In this document: piece by piece, positions 46,901 to 58,900 of the stretch
Layout: the number at the start of each line of letters is the position of its first letter
Numbering within the stretch: the stretch's first letter is position 1
Assembly: GCF_029931775.1 (NCBI RefSeq)
Contig: NC_079322.1
Location: 55,707,853-55,771,852, forward strand
Reading direction: 5' to 3'
Source of the DNA: Euleptes europaea
Taxonomy: Eukaryota; Chordata; Lepidosauria; Squamata; Sphaerodactylidae
Length of the DNA: 64,000 nucleotides
The notes under the pieces: model-generated
Told to the model about the DNA's origin: nothing
The model's database searches: none
What the model saw: only the letters and a program-made list of their open reading frames with translations
Position numbers and translations under genes: made by a program

Positions 46901-49900
46901 CCACTCTTCCTCCTCGCTGGAAGAGGGGGACGGAGTGGTGGCGTTCGGGGACCCGTCCGAATCAAAAGTGGTATTTGTAATCCGGGACCCCGTTGGGCCT
47001 GTGGAGGTGGAGACCACATCCTGGGGGCGCGCATGGAGTGCGGAGGGTGCGCCGGAACGTCGGCCCGGTGGTCCGCTCCTGCGGCGGGGCTGGTCCTCAG
47101 CAGCCGCCTTCTGCGGTTCGGTCGGGGCTTGGCGAGGAGGGTTGGGACGACCCGCACGAGAGGGGCATTGCGACGCAAAGTGTCCCTTACCCCCGCAGGT
47201 CAGGCAGACACCAGTCTCAAAACGCTTGCGGCGTTCAGCGGCCGAGGGACCCCCGCTCCCTCCCGGTCGGAAGTCTCGGCCCCGGTCACTCCGGGGTCTC
47301 GGGTCACGTCCGATGCGCTGCTTAGACAAATTCAGGAGTTGTTTACGATTCTCAATGTCCGCAGCGTGGCGAACCCAGCCTTCCACATCCGGGGGGTTCC
47401 CTTGCATGAAGGCCCAATGTTGGAGGTCCGGGTTGAGACCCTCCCTGAAACACTGTACCAGAGTGGCCTCACTCCAGTCCAGAATACGGCTAGCCAACGA
47501 CTGGAACTCACTTGCATACTGCGCCACCGACTTGGTCCCTTGGCGCAGTTGCATCAGGGAGGCTTTAGCCCGCTCGCCCAGAGTCGGGTCCTCAAAGCGG
47601 TTTCGGAGTGCTACCATAAACTCGTCCAGGGTTCGCAGCACCGGCGAGCGGAGTTCATACTGCAACACCATCCAGGCGGCCGCCTCCCCTTGCAGTAAGG
47701 AAGCCACGTACTGCACCCGGGACTCCTCGGAGGTGAAGGTCCGACCTTGTTCCCGCATAAAAATGTCCACTTGGACCATAAAAAAGGTCAACTGGTCCCC
47801 TGAACCGTCATACGTGACTTTCAGGTCCCGACGGGACGGGAGGCTAGGAGGTGCGGGAGGAGCTGCCGGCGCCCCATCCGGGAGATTGCCGGCGGGTGGT
47901 TGCACTTTCAGTGCATCGAGGGCCGCTGCCATCTCACCCATCACACGCTGCATGGTCTCCATCTGCTCCTGCATGGCTTGGCGGTCCTCCTGCCACTGCC
48001 GCCGTTCCTCCTCCATAAAGCCTCCTTGCGTGCCGGATCCCCCTCGAGTCCCGTACTGGGGAAGGCCAACCGGCGTTCCTTCGCCGCAGTCCGTGAGAGA
48101 GACCAACCTTTGGGGGAGTCCAGCCAGTTGTTGAAGAATCCCCGGGGGCGTCCTTCCCGGCCCTGGTCGGGGATGGGACCCCTAGGTTTCTTTGGCTTGG
48201 CGCCCTCCTCCTTGGGGTCCGGTTTCTCCGGCACCTCTGGTTCCTCCGGTACCTCTGGGGTAGGGGTGGTTTCCTCGTCGGCTGACATTCTGTCCCAACA
48301 GGTACAGCTGCAGTCCGAGAGGCAAGGACTTGCAACTTAATGTGAGAGTTCCCCCTCTCTGAGTCTAATTCTCCAAATCAATTGCTCAGGCGTTGATACA
48401 GAAACAAAAGATTTATTGAAGACATCAGGAGATGAGACAGGCACAGGTAGAAAGTTGCAAGTGAGGGGCTTATCGGGGTTACAGAATATATTGACTCCAG
48501 GGCACTGGGGCACTGGGGTTCACACTTATTGTTATGGGAAGTTACAAGCTTGGCATAATACAAAACATCAAACGAGTCCCAGGAAGTCTGCTGAAGCTAT
48601 CACACTTCCAAGGCCGCATCGGCCTGAGGGAGTACAGACAGGAAGAACAGCGGGGGGGGAGATACTTGGGGCAATCAGGCCAGGCGCCTGGGACCAGAAG
48701 GTGTGAACTGCTTTTATGAGTTCACTGATAACACAGCAGGTGATGGAAAGCAGAGACACAGAGTCAGAGACACAGAGACCCTCACAGTTATTGGGGTTGG
48801 TAACTCAAACAGTGTTCCACTCACATGCTGCCATGATTTATTTGTATCCTAAAATATATACAGACCAAGATCTTTGCTTGTGTGTGTGTGTTCTGTTTCC
48901 CTAAGACAACCAGCCCACGGGGTTAAACAAACAAGGAGTTACCGTATTTTTAGCTCCATAACACGCACTTTTTTCCTCCTCAAAAGTGAGGGGAAATGTC
49001 TGTGCGTGCTATGGAGCGAATGTGCGCACAGAGCCGGCTGGGGGCGCTGGAACGACGCAAGCTGGCTCTGTGCGCCCCGTTCCAGCGCGCCCAGCCGGCT
49101 CTGTGCGCCCCGGGACGCACAGAGCTGGCTGGGCACGCTGGAATGACGTGAGCCGGCTTTCCCCGCCCGCCTCCCAGCTGGGAGGCGGGCGGGCGACGCA
49201 CAGAGCCGGCTGGGCGCGTTGGAACAGCGAGCTGGGAGGCGGGCGGGGCGCACAGATCTGGCTCGTGTCTTTCCAGAGCGAGCTGGCTTTCCCTGCCCCG
49301 ACGGCCAGCTGGTGTGTGTGTGTGTTATGGTCAGGTGCGTGCTATGGAGCGAAAAATACGGTAGCTTTTATTTATGGTTTGAACATAACACTGAAGAAAG
49401 ACAGGTAGAGGTTACAACTTTTCAACTAAACTCTTGAACTGTTTCCCTATCCCAGAATTTGGGATCCTTTGTTACAAACTGACCTTTTTGTATTAGCCAG
49501 CTTTAAGTTGCTTTTCTCCACGCCTTCATGCGCCTTCTCCACGCCTTCATGCTCTTTCCACTCTCTTAACTCCTCTTTTTCAATTCTCCCTCTCACTAAC
49601 ATTCTATCTGCTCCTATTGGTTGATGTTAGGGATAGGTGGAACCTAACCTTTCCATCACAGTTCCATACTCTGCTGCTTAAATATAGTCATGGTTTATTC
49701 TTTCTTGTAGCTCAGTTCAGTTTAGTGTGTATTACTCTGGAGAAACTTTAATTGTGAGTTTGAGTAGAAAGGCTTCCAGAGTCATCGTTGTATAACAGTG
49801 CTTGGTTGCGTCTCCTGAAAACACTGAACCTCTGGCATAGGTAGAATTTATTGGACAATCGACATTTTTGGAATTCCTTTTAATTTTGGGGGCCTGTTTA

Positions 49901-52900
49901 GGTCTTAACTTAGCACATATGACAGCAAACTAGATTGTTGTTATTTTTTGTTTTGTTTCAACTTGTATTAAGACAATGGTCATCTTCAAAGCAAATTCTG
50001 TATTATTACTTGCAGCACAAATTCTTGTCACTGATTCCAATGCAGCATGAGCTTGTTTTTTTGTTGGAAAATAACTTTGTCAGAACTCACACAACAGGTC
50101 ACTTCAAACAGTAACTGCATTTGCATTACATCTGAATTAGTCTTTAAAGTTGCAGTATGTCTTCTCCTGTGGCATTGATATTTAGCCAGTTATAATAATA
50201 ATCAAATAAAAAAACTGACAGCATATAAAACTAGCAACTCTTAAAATCAAAACCAGTAAAAAGCAGGGTTAAGACAATGATTCTGTTTAACAGCCTTCTG
50301 GAATAAGAGAGGCTTTGGATAGTGCTGGAAGACTTAGAGTGAGGAGCGTAAAGAGTGGTAGGGAGTTCCACAGCAGATGAGCAGCTGCTGAGAAGGCCTC
50401 TATGTTTATTTACATTGTAAGCTGCCTTGTGGATCCTGCTGTGAGCTGACCTGCCAAGGTCTAAAAATGCATACTATGGCTGTGACTTTTACTCTTTGTT
50501 TGTAACAGCATGCATGACAGTATAGTATGCTTATAAAGTTGAATCAAAGCAAGTAACTTTCTGGCAGGCTTGTTTTTGATATGTCTCTGGTTTCATGTTT
50601 TGCATTGAATTTTGTAGTAACTTTCTGTGTCCTTTGACTAGGCTGCAGAACAAGCAAAGGCAAGCCCAGCTCTGGTAGCCAAAGATCCTGGAGTAGTAGC
50701 AAACAAGAAAGAGGAAGAAGATCTAGCTAAAGGTAGGTTGTTTGGTCAAAATACTTAAATTATCAAGGCTCACAACTTGGAGGCTTGTGGAATTCTGAAA
50801 ACAAATAACTCTGATTTTCTGTGTCTAGCAAAAAACGGCAGTGTATCTTCATGGTTTTCTCTGCAGTTGCATTTACTAAAGATTAACTTTAAAAGTTACA
50901 ATCTTTTCTGGTTGTTCTCAGAGTGGCTGAAATTCAGAAAAACAAATTTTGTTTTTGTTTTTTTGAAACTGAGTTGGATTAATTCTCTTTTTGCAGCGAT
51001 TGAATTGTCACTGAAAGAACAAAGACAGCAGCCAACTCCACTTTCCGGCCTTTATCCCAGCACCTCAAGTCTCTTAACAAATCATAAACATGAGGGCCGG
51101 AAGGTTCGTGCTATTTATGACTTCGAAGCTGCTGAAGATAATGAGCTGACGTTTAAAGCAGGAGAACTCATCACTGTGCTTGATGACAGGTAACTATTGC
51201 AAAGTAGGACTTCATGAAGGCAGATAAAATCCTAAAGCTGGAATTCTGTGCACAGGATATAGAATTGTTATTTGCATTTACTACAATGAGACTTCTTTAC
51301 TGTACAAGGTTGCATCTTAAAGCATATAGTTCTGCTTTTATTTGTCACTTTTATTTTATTTTGGGCTAGTATATAAGTACATGGATCAAATTACAGTGTA
51401 ATATTCAGTTTCACTTTAGTGGGAAAATTTTACACTTCTGTTCTGCTTTTGGGACCTTGATATTTACTTCTGTCAGAAGAAGACCTGGGACTTGTGGGTT
51501 ACTGAAAAACAGTTATAGGATGAAGCATTGTTGAACTGTCCATTATTTACACTTGGACTCCTAGCTTATTTTTGTTGGCAAACTATTAAATTGCTTACAC
51601 ATTCTTCCAGGGAAATTTTTGATCACTTTCACCAAATCTTTCTGGAATTTTGGTTACTCGTTAGAATATTATAGGGTACCTTTAGGAGAAAGGCAAGTCT
51701 GTTTTTATGAAATATTCAGCAGTTTGCTAAGGTTTGAACTTCAGCAACTAGGTATTGAATTTGAATTTGCAGATATAACTTAATTTGTATTTATCAGAGT
51801 TAGTGTAGACATTGAAATACTAGTATAGTACTCTATTGCATAAATTCCTTTCTCTGCAAAAGATAGTCAGCAGTACTAGTAACAAAGATGGAAGTAGTAT
51901 GGATTTGCAGAATTAGTGACTGGCAGGATTCATTGGTTGTATCCAATGAGTCCTGTCAGTCTGTAGTTCTGGAAATCCATTCTACTTCCATCTTTGTTAG
52001 AGAATCCTTGGAGAATACATAGCAATTCAGTGTTAAACACAGATATCATGTTTTCTGGAACTTCTCCATGTTGTGGTATCAATGACTAATAGATACAAGC
52101 TAGATTTTTGTGGCCATATTGCAACTTTTGTGTTTGTATTCCAAGGGTCCTAAAGTTTTGTGTAATGTTTTAAAGAAAATCATAGGGAATCAAAGTGCAG
52201 TTGGATTTGCAAATACGGTGTATCCCAAACTTTTGATGTAGAGTGTGCTAGTAAATTACATTTTACCTATTTAAAATTTTACCATTTCAGCACAGATGTC
52301 TAGAGAAAATTGGATATAGTTAAGTCTTATTTAAATTGATGGTACTTTCCCTGCAAGATGTAGTTTCTTTCAGTTCACCCCAGACTGTTCACTTATTTCC
52401 CATGAGTCTTCAGTGGTCTGTACCCTTTAGTATCTGTTGTCATCTCTTCTTCCATTGTCTCAAAATTAGAGGGAGAAGAACATAATTTCTTCAGCAAACC
52501 TACATCTAGTGATGTACTTAGTCATATACAACATGTTTATGGCTTTTATAGGCAAATCACTATCCATGCTCTCTGGAAACTCCTTTGTTATAGTCTTTGA
52601 AAATATTAGGCTGCTTCCAACAGATTAGGAACTGAGCTCTCCTTACTGAACAGAACTTTTCTGCCTTCCCCTTCCTGCTGCAACCCCCTACACAGCCCGG
52701 GGGATGGGGGATGCCTCAGAACTGCATCGGATGTGACCTGGCAATCTGCATTGAGAACTGGCAGAAACTCTTTTTCTCTTTACAAAGGTGGGAGTTTGGA
52801 TCCAACCCATTTTTTTCAAAATCCTTTGGAGCCACAATCCAAAGTTGTCCCCTCATCATACTTTAGGATTTTTGCATGTCCGATGGGCTTGTTTCCTCTT

Positions 52901-55900
52901 TTTTTGAACAGAAGCCCACTGTATTGTGCTTAAAACATATTTGAGTTTCAAAAGGTCTCTAGCAAAGGAAAGGATTTTTTTTTCTTTGAAGAGATGGAAG
53001 CTCTGCTGGGATCACCAAGCCAAGTTGTTTAATTATCTAGATTGTCCCCCCCCTCATTAAGTGTCTCACATGAATTGTGTCCCTTGATGCTTAACTCTGC
53101 GTGTTTGAATGAAGCTGTAGAAAAATCGAAGGATATACTCGTTTGAAGTACCTGCTAGAATAATCATGAATATTGTCAACTTCAGTCCTTTCAGATGGCT
53201 ATTAGAGGTTGAAATCAATTAAGATTTTTGGCCTTTTAGTCTTCCTGCATAATAACCAGAACCGTGCACTTATATAATCCTTTTACTGTTTTCTTAACTA
53301 TAGTGATCCAAATTGGTGGAAAGGTGAAACTCATCAAGGGATCGGGTTATTTCCTTCTAATTTTGTAACTGCTGATCTTACTGCTGAACCAGAAATGAGT
53401 GAGTAACATAATATTCATGTAGAAAAATACTGTGGCTTGTGTTGCAGCAAAGCAAAATACATCTAAACCAGAACAACTGATTTTGATGTTACTATTTTGC
53501 ACCTGGCTTTCACCAAGTAGGTAATTTTGCGAACAGATTTAATGGTTATTTCTTCTAAGTTATTGATCTAGTTAATCTTTGAGAGATCCTTCTTCCGTTG
53601 AAGCAGGCATTGTGAGAGAACCTAATTCAGTAGGAGGGGGTAGAGAGATTCCTGTGAGAACAAGAGGATCTTGCTAGAAAAAAAATGAACTAACTTACAG
53701 TGGAAGGCAGATTCTGTGTATATATCCTATATCAATGTTGCATATGCAAATAGGGAAATTAGATACCTCATCAGGTAGCACTGCACCTCTGGGATTATAT
53801 TCTAGGTAAGATTTGGGGCAAGGGTTGTGATTACATTCTGATTTCCTTACTACAGGAGAAAGTGAAACCAGATTAGGGAAATCCAGCACTTATCTGAGTG
53901 TGGAATCACTTTGATCCCATTTTCTTTCTTGCACAGTTTTACTGTGGGTTAAAGTTAATAATGGGGTATCTGTGCTTCATTCCTTCACCTCTTCCTACAG
54001 AGTGAGTTGTGGGGGAGTGGCAAGTACAGTCCTGAAGGGGCACTTATGGGCCCAGATACGCTTACGCACTTAAGCACTGTTGGAGTAATGGAGATATTTG
54101 GCTTGACAACAGTACATGTGAAAGAGATCTGGGAGTCTTAGTGGACCATAAACTGAATATGAGTCAACAGTGTGATTTTGGTGGCAAAGAAGGCCAATGC
54201 AATTCTGGGCTGCATCAAAAGGAGTATTGTGTCTAGATCAAAGGAAGTAATACTACCACTGTATTCTGCATTGGTCAGATCTCACTTGGAATACTGTGTC
54301 CAGTTTTGGGCTCCACAATTTAAGAAGGATGTTGACAAGTTGGAGCGTGTCCAGAGGAGAGCGACCAGAATGGTCAAAGGGCTGGAATCTGCCCTATGAG
54401 GAGAGACTTAGGGAGCTGGGGTTTTTTAGTCTGAAGAAGAGAAGGTTAAGGGATGACATGATAGCCATGTTTAAATATTTGAAGGGATGCCATGTTAATG
54501 AGGGAACTAGCTTGTTCTCAGTTGCTTCAGAGACTAGGACACGGAGTAATGGATTTAAACTAAGAGAAAAGCGATTCTACCTAAACATTAGGAAGAACTT
54601 TCTGACGGTGAGGGCTGTTCGACGGTGGAATGCCCTGCCTCAGGGGGTGGTGGAATCCCCGTCTTTGGAGGTCTTTAAGCAGAGGTTGAATGGCCATCTG
54701 GCGGGAGCGCTTTGATTGTGGGATCCTGCATGGCAGGGGGTTAGACTGGATGGCCCTTGTGGTCTCTTCCAACCTTGTGTGATTTTGTGATTTTTGTAAT
54801 CCATCTAGTTTTCTCAGAAGCATGCTGTTTTCAGCATTGGCCAAGCAGATCCTTCTTAGAAGTACAGAAACAAGGCATCAAGGCCCACCTCCCATAAATT
54901 CTGTGATCTTATTTATTTATTTTTATATCCCTCCCTCACTCCCCAGTTGAGGCCGGGCTCAGGGTGAATTACAACATAAAACAAATACAATACAACAGTA
55001 TAAAACACAATAAAATCCCAACAAAACTACATAATAACAACAACAACAATAATAAAATTAATAGTTAAAATAACAGATGGCTCTCATAGAAAACATTGGT
55101 TTCCCTGCAGGCGACCAGGGCCCCCATAAATTTCAGTAAGCCACCATTACTTAGAGTAGCATTTTCCTTACTAGACCTCCTGATTTCATTAAATTTATTT
55201 TCAAACTTGCTAGATGGAGCAATAACTGCATTGCTCAGAGGCTTTTAAAATGTCGAGTGGGCAATTGCTTCATGCTTTTGTTGACTTCAGATATGTTTTA
55301 TTTTTAAAAGCCTGTCTTATTCAAAGTTGACAGGCTGAACAAAGACTTTTTAAATAGAGCTTTTGAAATGCTCTTGCTTCAATAGATTTTCAAAGTAGTT
55401 CCCAAAATTATTTGAAACTTAGCCAAGTATTAATCACTGAAATGCGATTGTTATTTTATCCTCCTGTATCTAATCTAAGATCAGTTGGAAGAAAAGGGTA
55501 AGTTGGGTTAGTATGCTGTCAGAAATGACATGAGCCTCTCTCATTCTGAGTATAATTGGATGAATAACATGACTATCTAAACGTGAGATGACTAATCTTT
55601 ATTTTTAATATTACTTTCTTCCTTGGCTTTGTTGTTATGTTTATTAGTAAATGTATATTGAGTTAATATGAATGTAATGAATTGCTGAAATGGAAGTTTT
55701 AAACACTCAAACACATATAGCTAGATTCTTCAAATGTTGGAAAAGGTTCCAACTCTGAAGAGGTTCCTGTTCAGTATTTTGATAATGCATTGAAGACTAA
55801 ATACATGTTTCAAAAATGCTTTATAGCTTTTTTATTATAAAATGTTATCTTGCTGTTTAGTGTTTCCCAAACATATTTTTACAGTGAAAACTGAGAAGAA

Positions 55901-58900
55901 AACGGTGCAGTTTAGTGACGAAGTTCAAGTTGAAACTATTGAACCTGAACCTGAACCAGTTTATATTGATGAAGTACGTATGAAACCTCAGCCATTTACT
56001 AGCTACTTAAAACCTCCTAATTTGCGTATTGGAGATTTTCTTTGAACTGTTGCACATAATAAGAAAGTATAGCTTAAAATAATTCTTTTCTTGGTTATTA
56101 AACATACTAGATATTCCACACATGCTTTGCATATGTGTTCTTTCCTTTCAGCATAGATAAAAGGACTATCTAATGGCTTCCTTTCCCATTGTCACTTTTT
56201 CCTTCAGTAACAATCTCCTCCACTTGACCAAACTCGTATCTCTTGTTTGAGAGATGCTCCAAAAAATAAATAAAAGTTTGTCTTAAAAAGACAGTGTTGT
56301 TTAACCAAGAAAACCTATTTTGTTGTTTTCACCTTTTTCTTCCTCTTGAAGCACTACTTTCTCAGATTACTTCAGATGGGCACTGATTTGTCTAGACTGC
56401 TTAGTTTCTAGTTCCCGTGTTCTTAATATCTGTTTTTATCATGCTTGGGGCTGAATTTTAGTAAATTCAGCCACCTGCTTTGTTGCATATGTCATTTTAA
56501 AAGAGAAACCCTTGACACTCCTAATTAATTAATTAATTCAGTACTTAAGAGTACACTTGACCATGGTTGTTTGTAATATTTTATGTATTGTAATATTTTT
56601 ATATAATTGCTTTAGATCAAGCTTTGTCTAGTAATCTGTTCTCCTTTAATCCTAGAGACTAAGAGCCCATTCCTGAAGGAGGGGGCTGAAGCTCCTTAGG
56701 AGCCAGCATGAACCTGTGCCTGTGTAGGTCTTACCTTATCCCAGAATAAGGTGGCACCTATGCTGGCCCGGGGACAAACACACCAATGTCCGGGAGCTGC
56801 CAGCCCCCGCTGCCAGTGCAGCCACGCTAGCAAGGATTTCCCAGAAGGAAAGCCCGTGCCAGTGGGGGGGTGTTCCCTGGGCGTTCCTGGGGGAGAAGCT
56901 GCCGTTAGGCATCTTCCTCACCCCTTTCTCCTTGGGAACGCCCCCTCACACTGCAGCAGTGCTGCGCCACCTTTTTAGGTAGTGCAGCCCCATTGGAGGC
57001 AATGGGGGATTCCCCTCCCCTTTCCCCCCCTAATTTGTAAACTTTTGCCTCCACAGAAGCCAGGAAGACTCTGAGGAGGTGGTGCAAATGCGCTGCTCCC
57101 AGCCACCACAGATCTGCACCCCCCCTTTAGGATTGGGCTGTAATGGTGCTATCACACACGTCAGATTATTCTGCAGCTCTTTTCAAATTCCTATATTTCA
57201 GCTTTCATTCTGTGACTTTTATAAAGGTTGTCTCCCGAACCACTAGGTGGTAGTGGTGCTAGTATAACAGCGAAAGAAAATAGCATGCCACTTCACATAC
57301 AGATTGTTTGTACAATTACTGAAGACATTTGCAGTTATTTTTAAATGCCTTATAAATGAAACCCCACGGACTGGCAGAATATGTAGCTGCTTTTGTCAGA
57401 AAGCAAGGTATTTCTATTGCATGTTAATAAGAACAGCAATATTTAATCAATATAAAATGTGTCTCCAATTAATCAGGTCATAGCTTTTTTTTTAAATAAG
57501 AGGTGGTTTTTTTAGCAGAATTCACAAAAAACACCATTTTACAGGCATTGCTCCATTCTTACATAGAAGGTAATGCTTGTTGTAATATTTATATCATCTA
57601 AATACAGGAATGCTTTGTCCTTCAGAACTATTTTACTCTTAAGCAAATTTATGCAGGTTGGATTGATTGTTTTTTAGTCAAACAATTGATTAAAATTTCA
57701 GCCACTATTAGTGAATTTTCATATCCCCCCACCACATCAAGTTACATCTGATTTATGGTGACCCGTGGTGGGGTTTTCAAGGCAAGAGACGTTCAGAGGT
57801 GGTTTGCCATTGCCTGCCTCTGTGTCACGACCATGGTATTCCTTGGAGGTTGCCCATCCAAATACTTGCCAGGGTCAATCCTTCTTAGCTTCTGAGATCT
57901 GGCGAGAATAGGGTAGCCTGGGCTATCCAGGTCAGGACTTTTCATATAAAGGGCATTTATTATTGATGAGCATCTGGTAGTAAATTATATGCTGGTATTG
58001 TCAAATCTATTCATAGTAGTTACATAATGCTAGTAGTGTTCCTACTATAGACAGGAACAATGATGCATTTTGTGCACATGGGATAATATTTTTATTGGGA
58101 TTACTGCATTACAATAGCTGTGACTAAGATCCAAATAGCAATGTAACTAGTTCTGCCTTCCTACCCAACGGGGCTTTGGTTTTATTTCCCAGTCTCTTCC
58201 TGTGGGACATGGCAAGCCACATTTGAAGCAAAGGGGATGTTTAAAAATCAGTTTCTGTTAGGGTATTGTGTGCTGTGCAAAGTGAAAATCCCACTGAGCA
58301 TGTTTTGGCACTCTAACAGCCCATTCCTGAGCCTCAAGGATGAAAGTCCTTTGGAGGCCAGGAACAGGCTGCGGCGGTGTTCAGGCCTCCTGTGCTGGTG
58401 TCCACATTACTTGTGCCACTCATGATGGCTCGGACACTGGCGGGAAGGCCTGGACTGCTTTCCTCCTGGTGCCACTGCAGCGGTGCCACCAGGGATGCTG
58501 GCTGGACTTTCCGCCGGCGTCCCACCAGCTCAAAGCCCCACACCAGTGTCCCAGGGGGCGTTCCAGGGACGTGCCGGGGCGGAGCTGTCAGTAGGCAGCT
58601 TCCTGTCTCCTTTCGGCCCGGCACGCCGACAAAATGCCCCATGTAAAAAATAAAAAGCAGCCGAAAGGCTTTTAAAAACCTTTTGGTGGCTGGGAAACGG
58701 CTTTAGAGGTGTTGTGGCAGCGATCCTGAAATGTAAATAAAGAGTCTGTCTCTCATTGTAGGATAAAATGGATCAGCTGTTGCAGATGCTTCAGAGTGCA
58801 GATCCATCTGATGATCAGCCGGATCTCCCAGAGCTGATCCATCTTGAAGGTAAATTTTCAGATGTTGTCTTCAACTGTTGTCCCCCTATAGCAGCAAATG

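Larger units (their letters stand above)
42906..48786 (-). mobile_element. Ty3/Gypsy chromovirus (LTR retrotransposon with chromodomain) in STAM intron 5
   Basis: A 5.9-kb element lies antisense to STAM. LTRs at both ends start TG and end CA; GTTAT is the 5-bp target duplication (42901-42905 and 48787-48791). On the minus strand, gag (about 48290-46870) has a CCHC zinc knuckle ([14 protein letters not shown]). Pol (about 46905-43355) has, in order, protease ([12 protein letters not shown]), reverse transcriptase (FLDDILIYS), RNase H ([13 protein letters not shown]), integrase with HHCC zinc finger, and a C-terminal chromodomain ([17 protein letters not shown]). A polypurine stretch abuts the 3' LTR. 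It looks nearly whole but carries roughly three reading-frame breaks. The LTRs differ by about two bases and one 8-bp repeat unit, so the insertion is young. Full-length chromodomain Gypsy elements are known from Anolis. No env-like frame is seen. Confidence 0.96.

Noticed and set aside
46773-48134. 453-codon plus-strand frame
   Set aside because: It is the antisense shadow of the chromovirus gag region, with no motif of its own.
49500-49552. Short tandem repeat CTTCTCCACGCCTTCATG as a possible CRISPR-like array
   Set aside because: Only two units without spacers, in a vertebrate intron; it is a local duplication.
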